The position numbers and the translations under genes are program-made. This document shows positions 19,007 through 27,187 of a stretch of DNA of 64,000 bases, one piece after another. Within the stretch, counting starts at the first letter, position 1. Every line of letters starts with the position of its first letter. The stretch spans positions 1 to 64,000 of the forward strand of contig NZ_JAODTL010000054.1 of the NCBI RefSeq assembly GCF_026191375.1, read 5' to 3'. The notes beneath the pieces are model-generated. The model saw nothing but the letters and a program-made list of their open reading frames with translations, made no database searches and was not told the DNA's origin. The stretch is from Marinomonas pontica (lineage in GTDB: Bacteria > Pseudomonadota > Gammaproteobacteria > Pseudomonadales > Marinomonadaceae).

Positions 19007-19681
19007 ATGACATACGAACTCTTTCAATCAATTTATGACCGCGCAGCACTTCGACATGGAGGGTCAACACAGTTAGAACAAAGACTGTCTCGACCACTCA
19101 GCACCTCGCAACTCAGTCAACATACTGATGACAGATGGCTAGCCGCATTCACTCAAAAAGTCTTTCAATCTGGTATTAACTGGCAAGTAGTACGCAACAA
19201 ATGGCCCGGCTTTGAAACTGTCTTTTTCGAATTTGATATTGAAAAAATGCTGCTGATTCACGATGAAATGTGGGAAGAAAAAGCCAAAGACGTGCGCATC
19301 ATTCGCAATTTCGGCAAAGTCATGACCATCCGAGAGAATGCACTCATGATTAACGAATGTCAGGCCAGTCACGGATCGTTTTCGAATTTTGTCGCTAAGT
19401 GGCCTAATGACGACATTATTGGCTTATGGGCTTACCTAAAAAAGCACGGCGCTCGCTTAGGTGGCAACACGGGACCATACGCATTAAGAGCGATGGGAAA
19501 AGACACCTTCATGCTCACCAACGATGTCGAAGGCTATTTGCGACAACATGAGATCATCACAACAGGCAGAGACACTCAGTCCGCTTGGAAAGCGGCACAA
19601 ACAGCATTTAATCATTGGCATAAAGAAAGCAGACGCTCATACACAGAAATCAGTCAGTGCATTGCATTAAGCGTCAATTAA
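19007..19681 (+). CDS. DNA-3-methyladenine glycosylase I family protein
   Basis: Base-excision repair enzyme family removing 3-methyladenine from DNA, 224 residues. Recognised by INWQVVRNKWPGFETVFFEF, which matches the Tag pattern (SWxxVLxKRxxFRxxFxxF), followed by RIIRNFGKVMTIRENA. It lacks the N-terminal Cys and C-terminal zinc His cluster of classical Tag, so it belongs to the wider YwqG/Tag-like group and may have shifted specificity. An AGGAG ribosome site precedes the ATG. It is followed 44 bases later by the DsbA-like gene. Confidence 0.8.
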   Translation: MTYELFQSIYDRAALRHGGSTQLEQRLSRPLSTSQLSQHTDDRWLAAFTQKVFQSGINWQVVRNKWPGFETVFFEFDIEKMLLIHDEMWEEKAKDVRIIRNFGKVMTIRENALMINECQASHGSFSNFVAKWPNDDIIGLWAYLKKHGARLGGNTGPYALRAMGKDTFMLTNDVEGYLRQHEIITTGRDTQSAWKAAQTAFNHWHKESRRSYTEISQCIALSVN

Positions 19682-19725
19682 CCCCTTTAGACATTCAGTA
19701 ACCGTACAATATTTTAGGAGAACTC

Positions 19726-20367
19726 ATGGCCGATCTGCGTATCGACATTATTTCAGATGTGGTTTGCCCTTGGTGCTATTTAGGTTATTCACGCCTTAAA
19801 CAAGCCATCGAACAATTGGGCGACGATTATAAAATCGACATTCGTTGGCAGCCGTTCGAACTACACCCAGACATGCCATTATCAGGCGCTGACCGAGAAA
19901 TCTATCTAGGTGAACGATTTGGTAGCCCAGAGAAATTGAATGAAGCCACGCACGCTATACAACAAGTTGGCATTGAAGCGGGTATCCAATTCAATTTTTC
20001 AGAAAAAGATCGAATCCCAAACACCAAACTTGCTCATCAATTTGTGCTTTCCGCGACCAAGTCTGGGTTAGCCACGCCGTTTGTGATCGCGCTTTTTCAT
20101 GCGTACTTTACCGACGGAAAAGACATTGGCTCACAAAGTGTATTAGAAGAGTTATCCCTAAGCATTGGCCTAAAACCAACCGACATTGAATACGCCTTAA
20201 GCTCGACCGCCCAGCAACTGACAGAGAAAAAGCTGCAACACCTGCGAGACCTAGACATTCAATCTGTCCCAACTTATGTCATCAACGACAAATACATGAT
20301 TCAAGGCGCACATGATCCTGAATCCTTTCTGAAAGTCCTAAACGACATCGCCGAAAAAGAGCACTAA
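19726..20367 (+). CDS. DsbA-family (FrnE-like) oxidoreductase
   Basis: A 213-residue thioredoxin-fold protein with an inserted helical domain and active-site CPWC in SDVVCPWCYLGYSR. The cis-Pro loop is SVPTYVIND near 190. There is no signal peptide, so it is cytoplasmic, like FrnE and 2-hydroxychromene-2-carboxylate isomerase relatives. Substrate unknown. AGGAG ribosome site 7 bases upstream. Probably cotranscribed with the glycosylase gene. Confidence 0.88.
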   Translation: MADLRIDIISDVVCPWCYLGYSRLKQAIEQLGDDYKIDIRWQPFELHPDMPLSGADREIYLGERFGSPEKLNEATHAIQQVGIEAGIQFNFSEKDRIPNTKLAHQFVLSATKSGLATPFVIALFHAYFTDGKDIGSQSVLEELSLSIGLKPTDIEYALSSTAQQLTEKKLQHLRDLDIQSVPTYVINDKYMIQGAHDPESFLKVLNDIAEKEH

Positions 20368-20390
20368 AGCTTCTAGTTTTCTTCTCTCTC

Positions 20391-20431
20391 ACACCAATAA
20401 AAACGCTTTTGTAAGGCGCTTTTATTGGTGT
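20391..20431 (+). terminator. hairpin terminator after the DsbA-like gene
   Basis: CACCAATAAAA-CGC pairs with GCG-TTTTATTGGTG around a 9-base loop, about 25 bases after the stop. The T tract is weak (TCTTCT), so termination may be imperfect. Confidence 0.6.
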
Positions 20432-20475
20432 CTTCTATAAAAAACTATCAAACCTTAAAAATAGATTAATTTTTA

Positions 20476-20494
20476 TCTATTGATAATCATTACC
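20476..20494 (+). promoter_or_regulatory. Fur box upstream of bfd
   Basis: The 19-base site reads TCTATTGATAATCATTACC and matches the GATAATGATAATCATTATC consensus at 15 of 19 positions, about 50 bases before the bfd start. This implies repression of bfd by Fur with iron, as in other gammaproteobacteria. Confidence 0.8.
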
Positions 20495-20545
20495 ATTAAA
20501 AATAGAATCGCATGATTGGAATATTAGTGAGAGTGATTTTCATTT

Positions 20546-20739
20546 ATGTACGTATGTATTTGTAATCGAGTATCAGACAAGACAATTAAGGCGTCGATTC
20601 AGGAAGGCGCTACAACCATGCGCGAACTTTACAAAGAACACAGTATTGGAAGTCAGTGCGGGAAATGCTGTCAGTGCGCAAAAAGCTACTGAACAGTGAG
20701 CTTATCAAAATTGCTGAAACTCAAGTTCAAGTAGCTTAA
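20546..20739 (+). CDS. bfd: bacterioferritin-associated ferredoxin, frameshifted in this sequence
   Basis: Small [2Fe-2S] protein that reduces the heme of bacterioferritin to release stored iron. MYVCICNRVSD and GSQCGKCCQCAK give the four cluster Cys (CxC and CxxC spacing). As written the frame ends after 48 residues at 20692. The A run at 20680-20684 has five bases; a sixth gives KKLLNSELIKIAETQ and a 64-residue protein, the usual Bfd length. An extra Cys sits in CCQC. A Fur box lies upstream, and the gene converges on two bacterioferritin genes. The frameshift is probably a sequence error. Confidence 0.88.
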
Positions 20740-20754
20740 TCACAAAGCAAAGTA

Positions 20755-21219
20755 TTACATTTGAGATTGCAGGTAATTTTCTATTCCAGAACTTGCAATC
20801 AAGTGCTGTTGAGTCTCAAGCCAGTCAATCTGCTCTTCTTGCTCTTCTAATATTTTTTCCAATGCATCACGGCTCATAAAGTCCTTTTTCTGCTCACAAA
20901 GGTCAATAGCGGCCTTCAGCGCAGGCAATGTATCCAGTTCAAACTCTAAATTCGCTGAAATCATCTCTTCGCTGTTTTCACCAATACGCAAACGACCTAG
21001 ATCTTGCAGGTTTGGCAGGCCTTCCAAAAACAAAACACGCTCAATCAAACGATCGGCATTTTTCATTTCTTGAATGGAAGTTTTATAGTCCGCTTTATCC
21101 AACGCACTAAAGCCAAAGTCCTTGAACATACGCGCGTGAAGAAAGTACTGGTTAATACCCACTAGTTCATTCGCTAACACTTTATTTAGGCTAGCAACTA
21201 CGTCACGATCCCCTTTCAT
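20755..21219 (-). CDS. bfr: bacterioferritin subunit, heme-binding type lacking the ferroxidase residues
   Basis: 154-residue four-helix ferritin subunit starting MKGDRDVVASLNKVLANELV. The axial heme ligand Met52 is present (IQEMKNADRLIE), but the di-iron site is broken: residue 54 is Asn for His, residue 127 is Gln for Glu and residue 130 is Gln for His; Glu18, Glu51 and Glu94 remain. It should therefore bind heme, and so receive electrons from Bfd, but not oxidise iron alone. It lies 11 bases downstream of a second bfr with the opposite pattern, so a mixed 24-mer as in Neisseria BfrA/BfrB is likely. Confidence 0.92.
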   Translation of the reverse strand: MKGDRDVVASLNKVLANELVGINQYFLHARMFKDFGFSALDKADYKTSIQEMKNADRLIERVLFLEGLPNLQDLGRLRIGENSEEMISANLEFELDTLPALKAAIDLCEQKKDFMSRDALEKILEEQEEQIDWLETQQHLIASSGIENYLQSQM

Positions 21220-21230
21220 ACAAACTCTCC

Positions 21231-21704
21231 TTAGTTACCCATTTGTGACTGGTAGTAGTTTTGCATGCCAATTTTTTCCATCAATCCGAGTTGCTGCTCC
21301 AACCAATACACATGGTCTTCTTCCGTATCAAACAACAACTTTTCAAGGGTTTCACGCGTTTGATAATCGCCTTCCGCTTCACAAATAGCGATGGCATCAC
21401 GCACACAGCTAACCACTTCTAATTCCAGCGTTAAATCATTTGTCATCATTGATTTAACATCAGAACCAATCAGTAAATCGCGACGTTTCGTCATGCAAGG
21501 CACACCTTCCAAGAACAAAATACGCTTAATTAGCCAGTCAGAATGTTGCGTTTCTTCTTCCATCTCATGATTCAAACGCTCATAAAGCTTATTCAAGCCC
21601 CAATCATCGTACATACGAGAATGAATAAAGTACTGATCAATCGCCGCCAGCTCGTTCGCTAGCAACGCATTCAAACTATCAATTACTTTTTTACTGCCTT
21701 TCAT
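21231..21704 (-). CDS. bfr: bacterioferritin subunit, ferroxidase-active type lacking the heme Met
   Basis: 157-residue ferritin subunit, MKGSKKVIDSLNALLANELAA. The ferroxidase ligands are intact (Glu18, Glu51, His54 in EEETQHSDW, Glu94, and Glu128/His131 in DTEEDHVYW with a one-residue offset), while position 52 is Thr, so heme cannot be bound in the normal way. This complements the downstream subunit. The ATG at 21704 is chosen for its AGAGGAAAAGAC ribosome site; an upstream in-frame start at 21758 lacks support. Function: oxidise and store iron in the cytoplasm, probably as a heteropolymer. Confidence 0.92.
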   Translation of the reverse strand: MKGSKKVIDSLNALLANELAAIDQYFIHSRMYDDWGLNKLYERLNHEMEEETQHSDWLIKRILFLEGVPCMTKRRDLLIGSDVKSMMTNDLTLELEVVSCVRDAIAICEAEGDYQTRETLEKLLFDTEEDHVYWLEQQLGLMEKIGMQNYYQSQMGN

Positions 21705-21820
21705 GTCTTTTCCTCTTGTTGGAAGCAAGTCCATTTTCTGAACGAGCACAGTATTCAATACTTAATGTGAAACAGTTGAGCCTAGACACAGTCTAGACCC
21801 AACGATCATATTATTCACTA

Positions 21821-24118
21821 TTAAAACAAATCTTGATTAGACGTGCCGTCGACTTTCGCTTGTTTACCTTCACCCACTTTGACTTCAAGACTGTCAATGC
21901 GCTGGAAACCTCTTGGCAACTTAAGACCTCTTCGGCCTCGTTCACCAAGGTATTCTTCTAAGTCTTTTTCTGCGAAAGAAATAAAGCGCTTGCCAGCGTA
22001 CGCCGTCAATAAGTCCGTAGGTTGCACACACGCCAACGCAATCACTAGCTCTTCTCGCTCAGCTGCGCGTGCGCTAGGAATGCTCAACATTTTATTGCCT
22101 TTCCCCTTTGCCATTTGAGGCAAAGAAGCCACATCAAAGGCTAGCATACGTCCTTCATTAGACACCGCCACAACACGGCCAGATTCTGGATTTTGTACTA
22201 GTACAGGCGCCATCACTTGAGCGCCCTGAGGCAGAGTCAATGTTGCTTTGCCTGCTTTATTTTTTGCATAAAGGTCGCCCAGCTTTGCCACAAAACCATA
22301 ACCAGCATCACTGGCAATTAAGTAATGAGCATCTTCATTGTCCAAAACGGCAGACACAATCGTAGCGTCTTTTTCGAGAGAAATTCGACCCGTAATGGGC
22401 TCGCCCTGACCACGAGCAGAAGGCAAGGTATGCGCTTTGATAGAGTAGGTTCGACCGTTGGAAGCCAGCAGCACCAATGTCTGATTTGAGCGGCCTTTCG
22501 TGCTGACCAAGAATTCGTCACCAGATTTATAGCTCAGTCCATTGACATCAATGTCATGCCCTTTTGCCGCTCGGATCCAACCTTGTTTAGAAATCACCAC
22601 CGTAATAGGGTCATTCGATAACAAATCTTCTTCACTAAACGCTTGGGCTTCTTTACGAGCCACAATTGGCGTACGTCTGTCATCACCAAACGCATCAATC
22701 GCCTCTTGGATTTCTTCCGTAATCAGCTTTTTCAATTTACGATCTGACGACAGCAAGCCTTCTAGCTGTTTACGCTCTTTTTCAAGCTCATCTTGCTCAC
22801 CTTTGATGCGCATCTCTTCCAATTTGGCAAGGTGACGTAATTTCAGCTCTAAAATGGACTCCGCTTGCATGTCACTCAAACCAAATCGCGCCATCAATTC
22901 CACTTTCGGCTTGTCTTCAGTACGAATGATCTCGATAACTTCATCAATATTAAGGTAGGCAATTAATAAACCTTCCAAAATATGCAAACGGTTCATGACC
23001 TTATCAAGTCGGAATTGCAGACGACGGCGAACCACATCAATACGAAAACGTAACCATTCCGACAAGAAACTCTTCAGTGGTTTGACCTGAGGCAACCCAT
23101 CCAAGCCAATTACGTTCATGTTGACACGATACGATTTTTCAAGATCTGTCGTAGCAAACAAGTGTGTCATCACCGCATCGATATCAACACGATTAGACTT
23201 AGGCACGATCACCAGACGGGTCGGGTTTTCGTGATCAGATTCGTCGCGTAAATCCACCACCATAGGCAGCTTTTTGGCCTGCATTTGCGCCGCAATTTGC
23301 TCTAATATTTTACTGCCAGACACCTGATGAGGAAGCTCGTTTACAACGATTTCGCCTTCTTCAATGGTAAAGCGCGCTCTGGCTTTAATTTGCCCCTTGC
23401 CGGTCTCATAAAGCCTAACAATATCGCCACGCGGAGTAATGATTTCTCCACCAGTAGGGAAATCAGGACCTTGGACGAAATTAAGCAACTCATCCAAGTC
23501 AGCATTTGGGTTGTTCAACAGATGAATACACGCCCCACCTATCTCTCGCAAATTGTGCGGCGGAATGTCGGTCGCCATACCAACAGCAATGCCGGTTGTG
23601 CCATTGAGCAACAAATTCGGCAGTCGAGAAGGCAGTACGGAAGGCTCTTGAAGCGTGCCATCAAAGTTAGGCACCCAATCCACCGTACCTTGGCTCACTT
23701 CTTTCAGTAAAACATCAGCGTATTTGGACAAGCGTGATTCGGTGTAACGCATGGCAGCAAAGGATTTTGGATCGTCTGGCGCTCCCCAGTTTCCTTGTCC
23801 GTCGACCAGTGGATAACGGTAAGAAAATGGCTGAGCCATCAGCACCATGGCTTCATAACATGCACTGTCACCATGCGGGTGAAATTTACCTAACACATCA
23901 CCCACAGTACGAGCGGATTTTTTGTATTTTGCGGTGGCTTTAAGTCCCAACTCGCTCATCGCGTAAATAATACGACGCTGAACTGGTTTTAACCCATCAC
24001 CAATGTGCGGCAAAGCTCGATCCAAAATAACGTACATAGAGTAATTTAAGTACGCTTTTTCTGTGTAGTCTTTTAATGAAAGGGTTTCATTCGACTCGAA
24101 ATTTGACAACTCACTCAA
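21821..24118 (-). CDS. parC: DNA topoisomerase IV subunit A
   Basis: Decatenating type II topoisomerase subunit, 765 residues, partner of ParE (not in the window). The N-terminal breakage-reunion domain has the catalytic Tyr in [15 protein letters not shown], and the quinolone region reads [15 protein letters not shown] with the sensitive-type Ser and Glu. A coiled tower region follows (about 360-480), then a C-terminal beta-pinwheel. A GyrA-specific acidic tail is absent. It is a single gene: the upstream gap of 180 bases to the next, divergent, gene shows no other feature. No break seen, unlike gyrA. Confidence 0.96.
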   Translation of the reverse strand: MSELSNFESNETLSLKDYTEKAYLNYSMYVILDRALPHIGDGLKPVQRRIIYAMSELGLKATAKYKKSARTVGDVLGKFHPHGDSACYEAMVLMAQPFSYRYPLVDGQGNWGAPDDPKSFAAMRYTESRLSKYADVLLKEVSQGTVDWVPNFDGTLQEPSVLPSRLPNLLLNGTTGIAVGMATDIPPHNLREIGGACIHLLNNPNADLDELLNFVQGPDFPTGGEIITPRGDIVRLYETGKGQIKARARFTIEEGEIVVNELPHQVSGSKILEQIAAQMQAKKLPMVVDLRDESDHENPTRLVIVPKSNRVDIDAVMTHLFATTDLEKSYRVNMNVIGLDGLPQVKPLKSFLSEWLRFRIDVVRRRLQFRLDKVMNRLHILEGLLIAYLNIDEVIEIIRTEDKPKVELMARFGLSDMQAESILELKLRHLAKLEEMRIKGEQDELEKERKQLEGLLSSDRKLKKLITEEIQEAIDAFGDDRRTPIVARKEAQAFSEEDLLSNDPITVVISKQGWIRAAKGHDIDVNGLSYKSGDEFLVSTKGRSNQTLVLLASNGRTYSIKAHTLPSARGQGEPITGRISLEKDATIVSAVLDNEDAHYLIASDAGYGFVAKLGDLYAKNKAGKATLTLPQGAQVMAPVLVQNPESGRVVAVSNEGRMLAFDVASLPQMAKGKGNKMLSIPSARAAEREELVIALACVQPTDLLTAYAGKRFISFAEKDLEEYLGERGRRGLKLPRGFQRIDSLEVKVGEGKQAKVDGTSNQDLF

Positions 24119-24298
24119 GGAAACTTTCCTTCTACAATCATTTGAATGTGTAAATTATCGACACATACGGATTTCAAAACTAATATGGGGTCAACTATAA
24201 AGAAACTTCCCAACACACTGCAACACTCAGCGTAAGATTATCATGGAAAGGCCTGTATTCCCGTGCTTCAATATGGGCAAACATTAAAAAGGTAGCGG

Positions 24299-25027
24299 AT
24301 GGTGAACGTAAGCGATCAAAATATACTCGATCCTCTGGATTACGATCTTGGTGCCCCCAGCAAACACCTAATCATTCATCAACAAGACGATCTGCGCATT
24401 GCTCACGAGCATCTTTTCCAAAGCGCGACACCGGTCCGTTTTTACCATTACCCTGCTAATACGTTTTTATTTGTGATGAAAGGCGAGTTGTATTTACAAC
24501 ACCACCAACAAGACACAGAAAGCCCCTCTCAAGAAACAGCGCTTAAAAAACACCAGGGAATTTGGTTGGCTGCCAACAGCATCAACTGTGTGAACTTATT
24601 AAGCGCCAGCGCAGAGGTTTGCTTGGTGCAATTTTCACCATTACATGACCTCAGCGACACACCACCACCCTTCAAAAAAATGTCTTCGGGCAGCGTTGAG
24701 TCTCAGACAGGTAGAGGCCAAATCAAAACCTGGCCTCTTTGGGAGGGGGAATCGGGACAAATTTGCTTAGAACTGTATCCACCTCAGTACAAAGAAACGC
24801 TTTATTATCACAAAAAAGCGACCCAATATTTTTTACCGTTAAACGGGACCGCATTCTTATCCGACAAAACCAAACAAACCGAAGTTTGCCCAATCTTTGG
24901 AAAAATCATTCCGCACAAACAACCGCGCGCCGTCATAAACCCGAACAAAGACAGCATAACCATGCTGTCCGTCATGACGCCTCAATCAACGAAAGGCCGC
25001 GTGCTTTTGCTAACAAGATCGACCTAA
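24299..25027 (+). CDS. bicupin-like hypothetical protein
   Basis: 242 residues with two apparent cupin halves: one around 45-130 (FYHYPANTFLFVMKGELYL, then HQGIWLAANSINCV) and one around 150-240 (LYYHKKATQYFLPLNGTAFL, then IIPHKQPRAVI). The metal-ligand His pattern of classical cupins is incomplete in the first half. No signal peptide. I do not recognise a specific family or substrate. It starts 180 bases from divergent parC and ends 10 bases from the convergent acetyltransferase. Confidence 0.65.
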   Translation: MVNVSDQNILDPLDYDLGAPSKHLIIHQQDDLRIAHEHLFQSATPVRFYHYPANTFLFVMKGELYLQHHQQDTESPSQETALKKHQGIWLAANSINCVNLLSASAEVCLVQFSPLHDLSDTPPPFKKMSSGSVESQTGRGQIKTWPLWEGESGQICLELYPPQYKETLYYHKKATQYFLPLNGTAFLSDKTKQTEVCPIFGKIIPHKQPRAVINPNKDSITMLSVMTPQSTKGRVLLLTRST

Positions 25028-25037
25028 AAAACACTAA

Positions 25038-25925
25038 CTAACGCAACACCAGAGCAGTGAGAATATGGTCTTCCCACTGACCATTAATTTTCAGATAGTC
25101 TCTGGCAACACCCTCTTTATCAAAACCAAGCTTTTTCAGCACCGCCGCACTGCGTGCATTTCGAGGCATATAACTGGCTTGTATGCGATCAATGTGCAGT
25201 TCTTTAAACAGATATTCCAGACCCGCTTTTAACGCTTCATGCATGATGCCTTTTCCCTGCTCACTCTCTCGCAAGCTGTAACCTAGGTTACAGGCTTGGA
25301 AAACACCTCGGATAATATTCGAGTAATTGGTATAAGCGAGCATCCTGTCTTCATTTGGAGATAGAAAACAGAGCACCACCCCTTTATCTTCCAAGAAATC
25401 ACGACGCATTTCTCGAACCCGCAGCATACAAGTTTCAAGAGAATAATAGCCTTCACTTCTCAACGGCTCCCACGGAGCCAGGAACGTCTTTTCTTGATTA
25501 ATATAGTCATACAGTAACGGCGCTTGCGATTCATCCAGTATGCGCAGCACCCCTCTTTCTGTCTCAATTCGCGGAAAACGAGACGCATGTACAGTTTGAT
25601 CAGAACACTTAAAGCGCATGTCTTTCATCACTTCAAACAACTTTAACGAATAATCTTCATACCAGAAATTTTCACCAATCGATAGAATCCGACGCAACAT
25701 GTCATGATTCAACCATGCGTCAGCGGCTTTTCTTGTGCTCCAATACGTCACCAACAGATCCATTTCTCCAGAGCCACACTCAGCGCCGAGGAAGCCGGGT
25801 TGCTCCTTAGCCAACTCAAGCGTTTTTTCAGCCATGATTCGGTACGTCAAATCATTCAACATAAGCTTGCTGGATAGCATTATCGCAAAATAAGGTGTCG
25901 ATTCTGGGGAACTAAATACGCTCAT
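25038..25925 (-). CDS. fusion protein: N-terminal ABM-like domain and C-terminal RimJ-like GNAT acetyltransferase
   Basis: About 295 residues. Residues 10-105 match the antibiotic biosynthesis monooxygenase fold (PYFAIMLSSKL, AKEQPGFLGAECGSGE, VTYWSTRKAADAW, WYEDYSLKLFEV). After a short linker, residues 120-290 are a RimJ/RimL-type N-acetyltransferase (TERGVLRILDESQ, TFLAPWEP, LGYSLRESEQGKGIMHEAL for acetyl-CoA binding, MPRNARSAAVLKKLGF). Acetylation of protein N-termini is the known role of RimJ; the role of the ABM part is unknown. The ATG at 25925 has an AGAGAG ribosome site; an extended reading from 26090 is poor in family residues. A lost stop between two genes by indel is an alternative. 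Confidence 0.75.
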   Translation of the reverse strand: MSVFSSPESTPYFAIMLSSKLMLNDLTYRIMAEKTLELAKEQPGFLGAECGSGEMDLLVTYWSTRKAADAWLNHDMLRRILSIGENFWYEDYSLKLFEVMKDMRFKCSDQTVHASRFPRIETERGVLRILDESQAPLLYDYINQEKTFLAPWEPLRSEGYYSLETCMLRVREMRRDFLEDKGVVLCFLSPNEDRMLAYTNYSNIIRGVFQACNLGYSLRESEQGKGIMHEALKAGLEYLFKELHIDRIQASYMPRNARSAAVLKKLGFDKEGVARDYLKINGQWEDHILTALVLR

Positions 25926-26097
25926 GGGCTCTCTGATACGTTGGAGTGAATTGCTCATAAACACACAAATACAAATTATATCCGCACGAATGTAAAATCT
26001 ACGGCTATAGTTAGTATCTACGTTTTGGACAGATCTATACTGACGAAAGCTCTCTTTCTTATTGAAGGCTGGAATTACGCATTTAAACATCGTCAGA

Positions 26098-26245
26098 GGT
26101 ACTGAGAAAGTACCGTATACACTATTTTTATATTTTGTTTAGGCTTCGAAAAGCCAAGTGTAAATAGATCTTCCCTATTGATATCCCCCTTTATATCAAT
26201 AGGGATATGGAAAGCTTTGTGCCCGCATCATGCGGGCACTTTTTT
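26098..26245 (+). ncRNA. candidate structured small RNA with intrinsic terminator
   Basis: The gap between two minus-strand genes (25926-26254) has no gene, but on the plus strand it shows four hairpins in series: GGTACT/AGTACC (26098-26114), GGCTT/AAGCC with a CGAA loop (26142-26155), a perfect 12-base stem CCCTATTGATAT/ATATCAATAGGG (26173-26204), and GTGCCCGCA/TGCGGGCAC (26219-26239) followed by six T. The T tract exists only on the plus strand, and no plus-strand gene precedes it within 1 kb, so a separate transcript is likely. A weak promoter candidate is TTGAAG-17-AAACAT at 26062-26090. No known RNA family recognised. Confidence 0.45.
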
Positions 26246-26254
26246 GTTTATAAA

Positions 26255-27133
26255 TTATTTTTCCCAAGTAATGCCCGCACCTGAGGTAATGGCATGGTAT
26301 TGATCAGGACGACGGTCTCTAAACAAACCAAACGAGCGGCGCGCTTTACGTATCGCCTCCAGATCGTACTCAGAATACAAAATAGTATTTTCATCACGAC
26401 CCGCGACACACTTCATAGCGCCCATTTCATCGGTCATAAAAGACGAACCGTAAAACTGGATAAAGCTATTCTCACCGTCTTCTCGACCAACCCGATTCGC
26501 GGCGATCACCGGCACCATATTTGCCGCAGAATGCCCCTGCATCGTACGCTGCCAATGATCTTTTGAATCCCATTCAGGGTAAGGCGGCTCAGAACCGATG
26601 GCAGTTGGATAGAAAATCAGCTCGGCTCCCTTCAAAGCCAACTCACGAGCCAACTCAGGAAACCACTGATCCCAACAAATACCGCACCCAATGCGTCCGA
26701 ATTGGGTATCCCATACTTTCACACCAGTGTTCCCTGGTGTGAAGTAGTATTTTTCTTGGTAACCAGGACCATCAGGAATGTGTGTTTTACGGTATAAATC
26801 CATCACGTCTCCGTTGGCATCAATCATAACCAACGAGTTATAAAACACATTACCATCGCGCTCAAAGAAGCTAATGGGTAAAACCACGCCCAGCTCTTTA
26901 GCAAGCTGGCTCATGGTTTGAATGGCCAAACAATCGTTCACTGGTTGGGCCCAGTCAAAATAGGCAGGCTTTTGATCTATACAAAAATACGGCCCCATGA
27001 ACAATTCTTGCAACAAAATAATGTTGGCTTGATTCGCTGCCGCTTCTCTGACTTGCGCCACGGCATTGTCTAAATTCGCTTGAAAATCCGTACCAACCGA
27101 CATTTGCACACACGCGACTTTTACATTACTCAT
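26255..27133 (-). CDS. aguB: N-carbamoylputrescine amidase
   Basis: Nitrilase-superfamily amidase that converts N-carbamoylputrescine to putrescine, CO2 and ammonia. 292 residues, with the triad visible: Glu in ILLQELFMGPYF, Lys in LYRKTHIPDGPGYQEKYYF and Cys in RIGCGICWDQWFPE. The YFTPGNTG motif is typical of the AguB subgroup. It lies 54 bases after speA on the same strand, so agmatine made by SpeA flows towards putrescine; the middle enzyme AguA is outside the window. Cytoplasmic. Confidence 0.94.
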   Translation of the reverse strand: MSNVKVACVQMSVGTDFQANLDNAVAQVREAAANQANIILLQELFMGPYFCIDQKPAYFDWAQPVNDCLAIQTMSQLAKELGVVLPISFFERDGNVFYNSLVMIDANGDVMDLYRKTHIPDGPGYQEKYYFTPGNTGVKVWDTQFGRIGCGICWDQWFPELARELALKGAELIFYPTAIGSEPPYPEWDSKDHWQRTMQGHSAANMVPVIAANRVGREDGENSFIQFYGSSFMTDEMGAMKCVAGRDENTILYSEYDLEAIRKARRSFGLFRDRRPDQYHAITSGAGITWEK

Positions 27134-27187
27134 AATTCAATACCTCCAATATTTCGAAATGCACAACGATTATTACTACCGTCCAAC

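Noticed and set aside
26219..26245. Terminator for aguB on the minus strand
   Set aside because: The hairpin is followed by AAAGC on that strand; the T tract exists only on the plus strand.
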